This document shows positions 1 through 9,200 of a stretch of DNA of 64,000 bases, piece after piece (the stretch's first letter is position 1; every line of letters begins with the position of its first letter). A program made the position numbers and the translations under genes. Source of the stretch: Cohnella sp. SGD-V74 (lineage in GTDB: Bacteria; Bacillota; Bacilli; Paenibacillales; Paenibacillaceae); NCBI RefSeq assembly GCF_003001675.1, contig NZ_PVYW01000027.1:61922-125921 (forward strand). The letters are read 5' to 3'. The notes beneath the pieces are model-generated. The model had not been told where the DNA came from, did not search any database, and saw only the letters and a program-made list of their open reading frames with translations.

Positions 1-2
1 AT

Positions 3-338
3 CTTCGGGCACACCAGCTGCTCAGGAATAGTCCGCTTCGTATGGCGAAGATCATCTCGGAGCATACGGATTTTCCGCTGGAGATCGTCACCGGAATTTT
101 GGACGGAATCCGATGGGACGCGGCTATCTATCAACGAGATCTTCAAACTCTCGTCAATATCGGCACGACGCACACTCCGGCTCATTATGAAAGGATCAGC
201 GGAGGACTGGACACGAATCTTTTGCGAAGCCAGTTCATGAATGATATGTACTTGACCCGCGCCGCGCAGCACTTGAGACTTCCGCAGATGTTTCAAACCC
301 TGTTCGACGGCGCGTGGCGCCCCGAACCGATATACTAG
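3..338 (+). CDS. Partial CDS, probable ABC transporter substrate-binding protein (C-terminal end)
   Basis: The frame is open from the window edge, so the gene starts upstream and the ATG at 42 is internal. The visible residues (a stretch like RAHQLLRNSP, then SEHTDFPLE and IRWDAAI) resemble the last third of SsuA/NMT1-type binding proteins for nitrate, sulfonate or pyrimidine-precursor importers, where a helical hairpin and a conserved R-W-D-A segment precede the C-terminus. The stop codon (336-338) lies inside a perfect 32-bp palindrome. Signal peptide and ligand site lie outside the window, so the substrate cannot be named. Confidence 0.5.
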   Translation, partial: LRAHQLLRNSPLRMAKIISEHTDFPLEIVTGILDGIRWDAAIYQRDLQTLVNIGTTHTPAHYERISGGLDTNLLRSQFMNDMYLTRAAQHLRLPQMFQTLFDGAWRPEPIY

Positions 339-364
339 GGCGTGTATGCATACACGCCCTAGTA
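333..364. repeat. Perfect 32-bp palindrome overlapping a stop codon
   Basis: Each 16-base half (TACTAGGGCGTGTATG and its complement) matches exactly with no loop. No T-run follows, so it is not a standard terminator. Fifteen bases of one half (TAGGGCGTGTATGCA) recur at 1411-1425, just before the next plus-strand gene. Two inverted element ends abutting one another, or a protein-binding palindrome, would both fit. Confidence 0.8.
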
Positions 365-414
365 CCGATCCCAAATTCAAAAAGAGGATTTCCTCGATAC
401 AGGTCAAACGTATG

Positions 415-466
415 ATTGAAAAAGGCATATCGCGTATCCATTCTGTTGGATAGGCGATATGCCTTC
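415..466 (-). terminator. Rho-independent terminator of psd
   Basis: On the minus strand the arms AAGGCATATCGC and its complement (422-433 / 454-465), extended by a second imperfect pairing toward the loop, are followed by a T-run. It lies directly behind the psd stop codon. The stem could also stop plus-strand transcription from the partial gene upstream. Confidence 0.8.
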
Positions 467-475
467 TCTGCTTGT

Positions 476-1267
476 TCAGTCTTTGGGAACCAACGTCCCG
501 AGCCGTTCGCCCATGCGGACTTTCGAGCCGAGCGTCAAATCCTCGCGGGGCTTCAGCGTGCCGTCTTCGGTCAACAGAACGATGGTGGAACCGAATTCGA
601 AGTAGGCGAGCTCGTCCCCTCGGCGAAGACGGTCGGGCTTCGGTTCGACGTAGCGGATGCTGCTGACGTTCATCGCGCCTACTTTGACGACGGCGACTTC
701 CCCGCCCTCGTGGCAGATGTAGGAGACGAGGCGTTCGTTGCGCGACAGCACGCGGCGCATCGAGGTAAGCCCGAATTCGTTGACGGGATACACTTTGCCG
801 GCGATGTGCTCGCTCTCGACGATCTGTCCGTCGCAAGGAGAGTGGATGCGATGGTAGTCCGTAGGGCTTAGATAGAGCACCCAGAAGTAGCCGTGCCGGT
901 ATTGGGCGATTCTCGGAGAGCCGTTAAGCAGTTCCTCGACCGTATAGTCTTGTCCTTTGATTTTCAGCATCATGCCGTCTTCGATGACTCCGCATCCGGT
1001 AATGAGCGCGTCGACCGGACTGGCCAGCGCATCGGGAGCGGAATCCACTGGTCGGCGGCCGGGTTTGAGCCTGCGCGTAAAGAAGTCGTTCAGCGAGCGG
1101 TATTCTCCGATCTCCTTCTCCGCTTCTTCGACCGGAATGTTGTATATCGCCGCAAAACGGGGAATCATGCGCCGGCTGAAGGAAGATTTGGCGAAGCGCC
1201 CTGTCATTCGGGATATGAACTTGCGCGAGGACAGCTCTGTCATCATGCGCAGCAGCCAACGAGTCAT
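476..1267 (-). CDS. psd: Phosphatidylserine decarboxylase
   Basis: Makes phosphatidylethanolamine from phosphatidylserine at the membrane; family members self-cleave into alpha and beta chains, leaving a pyruvoyl cofactor. The 263 residues match the usual length of the Bacillus-type enzyme. The cleavage motif FGST is visible with the serine near residue 227, and DYHRIHSP supplies the conserved histidine of the self-processing triad. The open frame runs on upstream to 1645, but that part is out of register with the family. ATG at 1267 is preceded by AAGGAG at a workable distance. It ends in its own terminator. No pssA partner is adjacent. Confidence 0.95.
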   Translation of the reverse strand: MTRWLLRMMTELSSRKFISRMTGRFAKSSFSRRMIPRFAAIYNIPVEEAEKEIGEYRSLNDFFTRRLKPGRRPVDSAPDALASPVDALITGCGVIEDGMMLKIKGQDYTVEELLNGSPRIAQYRHGYFWVLYLSPTDYHRIHSPCDGQIVESEHIAGKVYPVNEFGLTSMRRVLSRNERLVSYICHEGGEVAVVKVGAMNVSSIRYVEPKPDRLRRGDELAYFEFGSTIVLLTEDGTLKPREDLTLGSKVRMGERLGTLVPKD

Positions 1268-1410
1268 GTGGCCGAGCACTCCTTTATCGATAGATTCATT
1301 CCCGAGAATTGTGACATAACGCCGAATAAAGTGCAATAGCCCCTTTGTCTGGCGCCGGGGTAGACGCCGTAACCATTCTCCGGGCCGGCGTATATGCTGG
1401 AGCGATGGCC

Positions 1411-1425
1411 TAGGGCGTGTATGCA
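1411..1425 (+). repeat. Half-copy of the 333-364 palindrome
   Basis: TAGGGCGTGTATGCA is identical to bases 336-350. It sits between the divergent starts of psd and the CotSA-like gene. Possible remnant of a small mobile element or a shared binding site. Confidence 0.6.
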
Positions 1426-1477
1426 ACCTCCGAGGAAAGCAGATATGGCCGAGAAGGCAGGCGAGGGAGTTGGGACG

Positions 1478-2626
1478 ATGCTGAAAGCCGCATTCATTAC
1501 TCCGGGAGCCTTCCCGGTTCCCTCCGCGATGGGAGGATCTGTCGAGCGCGTAGTCGAGAAGGTCGTTCCCGCGCTGCTGCCCCACGTCGACGCTACGATC
1601 TACGGCAGAAGAGGGAAAAGATTGCCTGCCAGAGGGAGCTTGCACGGCGTGAAGGTGGAAAGATTCCCCGCCGCGGACAAGGGAGACTATTTTAGAAGCG
1701 TATGCGCCAGGCTGGTCCGATCAAAGCCGGACGTTATTCAGGTGGAGAACCGTCCCCTGTGGGTGCCCAGGCTGAAGCGGTTGTTTCCGCGCAGCCGGAT
1801 CTGGCTCAATTTGCATTCCACCACGTTCATTAACGCCCCGTATTTGACTCCTTCCAAGCGAAAAATATGTTTGCAGGCGGCCGACCGCATTCAAGTGAAC
1901 AGCGAGTTTCTGCGTTCTTACGTTCAGGCGCATGTTCCGCGGGTGTCCGATAAAATCCGCGTGAACCCTCTTGGGGTGGACCTGTCGAGATTTCACGGCA
2001 GATCGACGCCGGAGGGCGCGGCCATGCGTCAGGAAATGCGTTCCCGCCACGGCTGGGGCAACCGCCCCATCGCCATATACGTCGGCCGTCTCGTTCCCCA
2101 GAAAGGGGTAAAATACTTGCTCGCCGCTATCCCTTCCATCTTGTCGATGGTGCCCGACGCGCTGATCGTCGTCGTCGGCAGCGCCAGATACGGCTCGCAT
2201 CGAGAGACGGGACACGTGAGACGGCTGCACAAAATGGCGGCGCGGTTGAAAGGGCACGTTCATTTTCAACCCTACGTATCCCATCACGATATTCCCCGCT
2301 GGTTCGCGATGGCCGACGTCGCCGTCGTTCCGTCCGTCGGACGGGAGGCGTTTGGGCTCGTCAATCTGGAGGCGATGGCCGCGGAGCTTCCGGTCGTCGC
2401 TACCCGGGCGGGCGGGATGAAGGAAATCGTCGTGGACGGACATACCGGGTTTCTCGTATCCACGGATTCCGGAGCGATCGCGTCGGAGCTGGCGGGAAAA
2501 ATCGGCTATCTGCTGGCGAACGGAGAGGAGCGCCGGGAGATGGGCTATCGGGGCAGGGAACGGGTGCTGAAGGATTTTCAATGGCGGCATACGGCGGAAC
2601 GCTGGCTCGATTTCCAGCGGGAATGA
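1478..2626 (+). CDS. CotSA-like family 4 glycosyltransferase
   Basis: A retaining, nucleotide-sugar-dependent glycosyltransferase of GT-B fold, 382 residues. The N-terminus (AAFITPGAFPVPSAMGGS) is the Gly-rich acceptor-domain start seen in spore coat protein SA relatives. The donor domain begins around IAIYVGRLVPQKG, and the E-x7-E signature is visible in EAFGLVNLEAMA. I chose the ATG at 1478, behind GGGAG, because homologous sequence begins there; an in-frame ATG at 1445 would add 11 residues. It is followed by a hairpin terminator and is a single-gene unit. A spore coat or exosporium role is inferred from the CotSA resemblance and the neighbouring island. Confidence 0.85.
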   Translation: MLKAAFITPGAFPVPSAMGGSVERVVEKVVPALLPHVDATIYGRRGKRLPARGSLHGVKVERFPAADKGDYFRSVCARLVRSKPDVIQVENRPLWVPRLKRLFPRSRIWLNLHSTTFINAPYLTPSKRKICLQAADRIQVNSEFLRSYVQAHVPRVSDKIRVNPLGVDLSRFHGRSTPEGAAMRQEMRSRHGWGNRPIAIYVGRLVPQKGVKYLLAAIPSILSMVPDALIVVVGSARYGSHRETGHVRRLHKMAARLKGHVHFQPYVSHHDIPRWFAMADVAVVPSVGREAFGLVNLEAMAAELPVVATRAGGMKEIVVDGHTGFLVSTDSGAIASELAGKIGYLLANGEERREMGYRGRERVLKDFQWRHTAERWLDFQRE

Positions 2627-2628
2627 GA

Positions 2629-2670
2629 AGAGGCGCATGAGTCCCCTTGCGGGAATCGTGCGCCTCTTTG
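2629..2670 (+). terminator. Terminator of the CotSA-like gene
   Basis: Arms AGAGGCGCA (2629-2637) and TGCGCCTCT (2659-2667) run into a short T-rich tail, starting three bases after the stop codon. It lies between convergent genes and may work in both directions. Confidence 0.7.
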
Positions 2671-2683
2671 TCGCGAACGGGGG

Positions 2684-3046
2684 TTACTCATGCTCCAGAT
2701 GCTGCAGCGTCTGCAGAAAAATCTGTTCGATGTGGGAGTCGTCGAGCGAATAGAAGACGGTTTTGCCGCTCTTGCGCCGCTTGACCATGCGCATGTTGCG
2801 CAAATACCTGAGCTGGTGGGACACCGCGGACTGCCCCATGTCCAGCAGCGTTGCCAGATCGTGCACGCACAGCTCCCGGTGCAGCAAGGCGCCGATCAGC
2901 TTGATTCGGGTCGGGTCGCCCAGAGCTTTGAACAGCTCGGCCAAGCGGTTGGCGGAATCTTCGGTAATCATGAGTCGCTTGACGTCATGCAGCGGAAGAT
3001 CGGAATGGGCGCATTCTTCCGACCGTTCGAGCGCGATTTTATCCAT
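2684..3046 (-). CDS. ArsR/SmtB-family winged-helix repressor
   Basis: A 120-residue dimeric DNA-binding repressor. FKALGDPTRIKLIGAL is the hallmark N-terminal helix and SAVSHQLRYLRNMRMVKRR the recognition helix. ELCVHDLA has a Cys like the alpha-3 metal site of ArsR/CadC proteins, but the usual second Cys is His. The C-terminal helix (DDSHIEQIF, then a second His) resembles the alpha-5 zinc site of SmtB/CzrA. A zinc or cobalt sensor is therefore more likely than an arsenic sensor. The ATG at 3046 has GGGAG seven bases upstream; the longer frame to 3085 has none. No efflux pump or metallochaperone lies beside it. Confidence 0.9.
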   Translation of the reverse strand: MDKIALERSEECAHSDLPLHDVKRLMITEDSANRLAELFKALGDPTRIKLIGALLHRELCVHDLATLLDMGQSAVSHQLRYLRNMRMVKRRKSGKTVFYSLDDSHIEQIFLQTLQHLEHE

Positions 3047-3083
3047 AGTAATCTCCCTTGCGGCTGGTTGCGATTGTTTCTTC

Positions 3084-3112
3084 ATTATAACCTAACGGCA
3101 AGCTCGCGGAAA
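3084..3112 (-). promoter_or_regulatory. SigA-type promoter of the ArsR regulator
   Basis: On the minus strand a perfect TATAAT (3084-3089) is preceded, after 17 bases, by a weak -35 TTTCCG (3107-3112). Confidence 0.55.
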
Positions 3113-3160
3113 TAAGGGGATCATGCGGCAGACGGAACTGGACGGACGCCCATCCTCGTG

Positions 3161-3188
3161 ACGCGCCCATGGGTGAATGCATATGATA
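3161..3188 (+). promoter_or_regulatory. SigK-type promoter of the giant repeat protein
   Basis: AC (3161-3162), 17 bases, then CATATGATA (3180-3188). This fits the SigK consensus AC-N16/17-CATANNNTA exactly. The same AC-N17-CATATGATA arrangement lies before gerE at 44156-44183. The expected start would be about 3194, leaving room for the ribosome site at 3208-3216. It implies expression in the mother cell late in sporulation. Confidence 0.6.
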
Positions 3189-3221
3189 CTGAAGATTTCG
3201 ATGAACAGGAAGGAGAGGGAC

Positions 3222-6200
3222 ATGAAAAAGAAACGAACGGCTAAATCTCCGAAGTCGCGCAAGCCGCTGTACTACGTCGACGATCCGAACAAACTCGAGC
3301 TGAAATGGCTGGATGACATACAAAAGTCGAAGACGAAGCGGATGGCCGTGCACGGATCGGCCGTTGCCGCGCCGGAGAGTCAAGCGGGCGACAAGCCTAA
3401 ACGCGACGTTGCCAAAAAGGACGCAGCCGACGTTCCGGCGGCAGCCGGGAATGAAGCGGGCCTGTCGCCGGCGGAAACCGCGTCGACCCCCGAGGAGACG
3501 GATGAACTCGTAGCGATCGCGACCGCGCTGCTTCCCGCGATCGAATTGCCGGAATCCGCGTCGCCGCCGGACATCGTGGCGGTCGTCGAATCGCTGCGTT
3601 CGGAAAGCGTACAGTCCACGGATGAGCTGGTGGCGATGATGAGCGAGGCGGTATCCCAAGACGACAGTTCCCCGGAGCAAGAGGAGGAAGAGGCCGCAGA
3701 GCGGGAAGCTCGGCATGCCAAGCTGGAGGAGAAAAGGATGCCTTCCCGTCCGGCGCCCATCGTCTATACCGACGATGTTGCGGACGAGGCGATTACGGGA
3801 GAGAAGCTGGCCCCGTTCGCGGTGAAGGCCATGCATCTGGCTGCCGATACCGTCCATACCGATTCGCTGGCGGACTTCTCCGTCACGGCGATCAAGCTGG
3901 CCGACGGTTCGGTCACGTCTTCCAAGCTGGCTTCGGAATCCATTGTCGGGGACCATCTGGCCAAAAACTCCATCTCCGGCCAGAAAATCCGCGATCGGTC
4001 GATAACAGGCGAGAAGCTTCGCGACGGAAGCGTCTCGTCGGAGAAATTGGCGGACAGAACGATCAGCTCGGATAAAATCGCCGAAGGATCGATTCAGTCC
4101 AAACACTTGAACGTCTCCGTCATCTCTTCGGAATTGCTGCAGGATCAGAGCATCACGTCCGAGAAAATCCGCAGCGGAGCGATCCGCAGCGAGAATCTGG
4201 CCAACGAAATCGTAGACACCTCCAAGCTGGCCGAAGGATCGGTGACGACATCGAAGCTGCGCGACGGAGCGGTGACGAAGGATAAAGTGGCAAGGGGAGC
4301 GATAGAGTCCCAGCACTTGACCGAGGGACTTATCGTTGCCGATCACGTGGCGCTGGGCGTGCTGCAGGGAAAGCATTTGGCTCCGCGGGCCGTCGCGGCG
4401 GAGCATCTCGGGGACGGAACCGTAGGGACAAGGGAATTGGCGGACCGCTCGGTGGCCGGAAGCAAGCTGGCGCTCGCATCCGTTCAATCCGAACATCTTC
4501 GGCCGGCAACGGTAAAGGCCGATCATCTCGCGGACGAGGCCGTTAATAGCAAACATCTGCAAGACGAGTCGATTACGGCGTCTAAGCTGGCGGATCAGTC
4601 GGTTACGACGTTGAAGCTCGTCGATCAAGCGATAACGTCGACGAAGGTGGCGGACCAGAGCATCGTCTCCGCGAAGATCGGGGACGAGGCCGTGCAGTCG
4701 CGGCACATCGCCAAGGGAGCCGTCGTATCCGAGAAGCTGGCCGAGGGGGCGGTAGAAGAGCGCCATCTCGCGGACGACTCGGTGAGCGGCCGCCATCTGG
4801 CCGCCCAATCCGTCGGCAGAGTTCATCTTGCCGACGGCGCGGTCGGTTCGGGCGAACTCGCCAAAAACGCCGTTCAAGCCGCCCACGTCTCGGAAGGAGC
4901 GATCGGACCAACGCAGCTGGCCGAAGGCGCCGTAACCTCCGACAAGCTGGCTGAGCGTTCCGTGGGCAGCGGGCATCTGTCGTCAGCTTCCGTCAAGACG
5001 GAGCATTTGGCCGGGGATAGCGTCACGTCGGAACAGTTGGCGGCGGGAGCGCTGAAGCCGCGTCATTTCGGCCATGAATCGGTGGTCGGCGGCGCGCTGG
5101 CCGCGGATTCGGTCGACGGCAGGCATATCCGCGCCGGAGCGGTGGAAGCCGCGCATCTGGCGAACGGTTCGGTAGGCACGTCCTCGCTGCAAATCGAGGC
5201 GGTGACGGAGAAGAACATTGCCCCAGGAGCCGTTGGAGAGCGTCAGCTCGGCATTCGGGCCGTATTTTCCCACCACTTGACCGATCACTTGATCACTTCG
5301 CTGAAGCTCTCTCCGGAGTGCGTGTCCACAGATAAGCTCGCGGATTTGGCGGTGACGTCGGCCAAACTGGCGGATGACAGCGTCGGCTCCGACAAGCTGA
5401 CGGAGAACGCGGTGTTCGACAAAGCATTGCAAGACGGAGCCGTAACGGGGCGCTCCCTGGCCGAAGGCGCCGTCGCTTCGAAGCATCTGAAGCCGAAATC
5501 CATCAAGCAGTCTCACTTGAGCGAAGGGGCGGTCTCATCCGCGAGCCTGGAGGACGGAGCCGTCACGTCGGATAAAATCTCGCACGGTTCGGTCAAGTCG
5601 CCGCATTTGGCCATGGGAACGGTGGAAAGCCGCCATCTGGCGGAGCAAGCCGTTCTGGGCGTTCATTTGGCCGAAAGAAGCATCCGCGAATTCCATTTGA
5701 ACGACGGTATCGTCGGTCCGGGCAAGCTGGCGGCCAACAGCGTTGACGGAGGCAAAATCGCGTCGGGCTCGGTGAAGGAGCATCATATCCAGGAACAATC
5801 GATTTCTTCAGCGCACTTGAAGCGGGAATCGGTCGAGTCGGCGCATATCGGGGCGGGAACGGTCGGCGAGCGGCATTTGGCCGCCGGCAGCGTGCAGGAA
5901 GCGGCGATCAAGAACGCCGCCGTTACCGCGGATAAGCTGGCGGACGGCAGCGTGACTTCCAAGAAGCTGGCCCAGCTCAGCGTCGGCATGGAGCATCTTC
6001 AGATCGAGAGCGTCAGCGGCAAGCACCTGAAATCCGAGGCTGTGCACGGCTTCCATCTTCGCAAGGGAACGGTGTCCATCTCCCACTTGGCTCCGGATTT
6101 GCTCGAATTGGCCAAAAACGGCGAGCGGCGCATCGACGCGGAGAGGCTGGAACCGAACGCCGTCAGCGCCGTGCACATCAAGGATCGGACGATTACGGAA

Positions 6201-9200
6201 GAGAAGCTGGCGGACGGTTCCGTCACGAGCTTAAAGCTGGCGGACGAAGGCGTGACGGGCGACAAGCTGTCCGCGGGCAGCGTCACAACCGGCAAGCTGG
6301 CCAATTCCGCGATTACGTCGGATAAGCTGAGCGACGGCGCGGTGACGACCGAGAAGCTGGCCGGCGGCAGCGTCGGCACTGAGCAGTTGGCGGCAGCCTC
6401 TGTAACGGCGGCCGTGCTGGCTGACGGAGCAGTTACCGGCGCGAAATTGACGGACGGAGCGGTAACCGGGGACAAAATGGCTCCGGGAAGCGTGGGCGCG
6501 GACCAACTGGCCGACGGCTCGATTACCGGCGAGAAGCTTGCTGACGGCGCAGTCGGAGCGAATCAGCTGGCTTCGGGCTCGGTACAGGCGGATAAGTTGA
6601 CGTACGGCGCGGTGGGGGCGAGGCAAATTGCGGAAGGAGCGGTCGGCGAATTCGCGCTTGCGGACGGAAGCGTAACGGCCGATAAGGTGCGGGACGGAGC
6701 CATTACGGCGGATAAGCTGGCGGACAGCGCGGTAGGGACGAAGCAGCTCGCGCTTGGAGCGGCGACCGCGGCGATACTGGCGGACGGCAGCGTGACGAAG
6801 GAGAAGTTGCTTCGAGGGGCCGTGACGACCGAGAAGCTCGCAATCGGCAGCGTCGGAACGGAGCAATTGGCGGTCGGAGCGATCACGGAAGACCTCCTGG
6901 CGAGCGAAAGCGTGACGGCGGATAAGCTGGCCGGCGGTGCGGTGACGGCCGATAAGCTGGCTTACGACAGCGTCGGAACGTCGCATTTGTCGGCGGGTGC
7001 GGTTACGTCGGACATTCTGGCCGACGGCAGCGTAACGGCCGAGAAGTTGCTCGCCGGCTCGGTAACGACGGATAAGCTGGCCTATGGCAGCGTGGGCACC
7101 GGGCAATTGGTCGTCGGCGCGATCACGTCGGATCTTCTTGCGGAAGGAAGCGTGACGGACCGGAAGCTGGCGGACGGCGCGGTGACGGCGGAGAAGTTGG
7201 CTTACGGCAGCGTTGGAACGAACAAGTTGGCGGACGGTGCGGTCGTCTCGGAGATTTTGGCCGACGGTGCGGTAACCGGAGAGAAGCTGGCGGAAGGCGC
7301 GATTTCGGCGGAGAAATTGGCTTATGGCAGCATAAGCGCGCGTCATCTGGCCGCGGGTTCAGTCGTCACGGATGCGGTGGCAGACGGAAGCATTACGGGC
7401 GAGAAGCTTCTGGATGGCATCGTCACGACCGATAAGCTGGCGGGGAGCAGCGTAGGTACGAGTCAACTGGTGCTCAATTCCGTTACGGAAGATATTTTGA
7501 GCCCTGGCAGCGTAACGGCCTCCAAGCTGAGAGACGGCGCGGTGACGACCGCGAAGCTGGCGCTTGGCAGCGTTGGAACGGGGCAGCTTGCCGATGGCGC
7601 GGTGCAGGCGGGTAAGCTTGCGGAAGGCGTCGTAGGGACTGGGAAGCTGGCAGACGGAGCGGTATCGACGGAGAAGCTGGCTTATGGCAGCGTTGGACCG
7701 GAACAGCTCGCAGAAGGTGCGGTGCAGGAGAAGTCGTTGGCCGACGGAGCTGTAGGAAGCGCGAAGCTGGCGGACGGAGCGGTAACGACGGAGAAGCTGG
7801 CTTACGGCAGCGTCGGACCGGAACAGCTGGCGGAACGCGCGGTGCAGGAGGAGTCGTTGGCCGAAGGCGCGGTGGGAACCGGGAAGCTGGCGGACGGAGC
7901 GGTGACGTCGGAGAAGCTGGCTTACGGCAGCGTTGCGGCCGGACATTTGGCGGCTGGCGCGGTAACGGAAATCCGATTGGCTAACGACAGCGTTACGACG
8001 GAGAAGCTGGTCGACGGGGTCGTGACGACGGATAAGCTTGCCGGAGGCAGCGTGGGCACAAGCCAATTGATGGACGGTTCGGTAGCTTCCGAGAAGCTGG
8101 GCAAAGGCGCGGTGACGAGCGATAAGCTTGCGGACGGAGCAGTGACGACCGCGAAGCTGGCGCTGGGCAGCGTCGGAACGGAGCAACTGGCCGAAGGCGC
8201 GGTGCAGCCGGAGTCGTTGGCCGAAGGAGCTGTAGGAACCGGAAAGCTTGCGGACGGAGCGGTGACGTCGGAGAAGCTGGCTTACGGCAGCGTCGGACCG
8301 GAACGGCTTGCGGACGGAGCGGTGACGACGTTGAAGCTGGGACTGGGCGCGGTCACGGTGGAAAACCTGTCTCCGCCGTTGTTCCAATACCTGCAATTTG
8401 CGGGAGCGGATATTACGGAGGAGCGGATCGCCTCGGGAGCCGTAACGACGGAGAAGCTGGCGATCGGCGCGATCGGGACGGAGCAATTGGCGGACGGCTC
8501 TATCGCGAGCGGGAAGCTTCAGGAAGGCAGCATCGGACCGGAACAGTTGGCGCCGGGAGCCGTGAACGGGGAGAAAATCGCAGCCAGAAGCGTAAGCTCG
8601 TCGCACATCATTCCGCGTTCGATTCTTGGTTATCATCTCGGGGAGCAGACGATCACTTCCAGCCACTTCAAGCCGCAATCCGTTACGGATACGCAGCTGG
8701 CGGACGGAAGCGTCAGCGAATCGAAGCTCGCTCCGGAAGTGCGCGATTGGCTCTACCAGCTGCAGCAGGCGCACATCACGGCGTCGGAGGCCCCGCTTGA
8801 TGCTTCTCGCGAGCTTGAAGCGGGCAGCGTGACGAGCGAGCATCTGGCGGATGGCAGCGTGAGTAGGGCTAAGCTAGAGGCGGGCAGTGTGACGAGCGAG
8901 CATCTGGCGGATGGCAGCGTGAACGGAGCGAAGCTGGAAGCTGGCAGCGTGACGGGTGAGCATCTGGCGGATGGCAGCGTGAGCGGGGCTAAGCTAGAGG
9001 CAGGCAGCGTGACGGGTGAGCATTTGGCAGACGGCAGTGTGAGCGGGGCTAAGCTAGAGGCGGGCAGCGTGACTGGTGAGCATCTGGCGGATGGCAGCGT
9101 GAACGGAGCGAAGCTGGAAGCAGGCAGCGTAACAGGCGAGCATCTGGCAGATGGCAGTGTGAGCGGGGCTAAGTTAGAGGCAGGCAGCGTGACGAGTGAG

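Noticed and set aside
476..1645. 389-residue version of Psd
   Set aside because: The extra 126 N-terminal residues are Arg-rich non-homologous translation; ribosome site and family length support ATG 1267.
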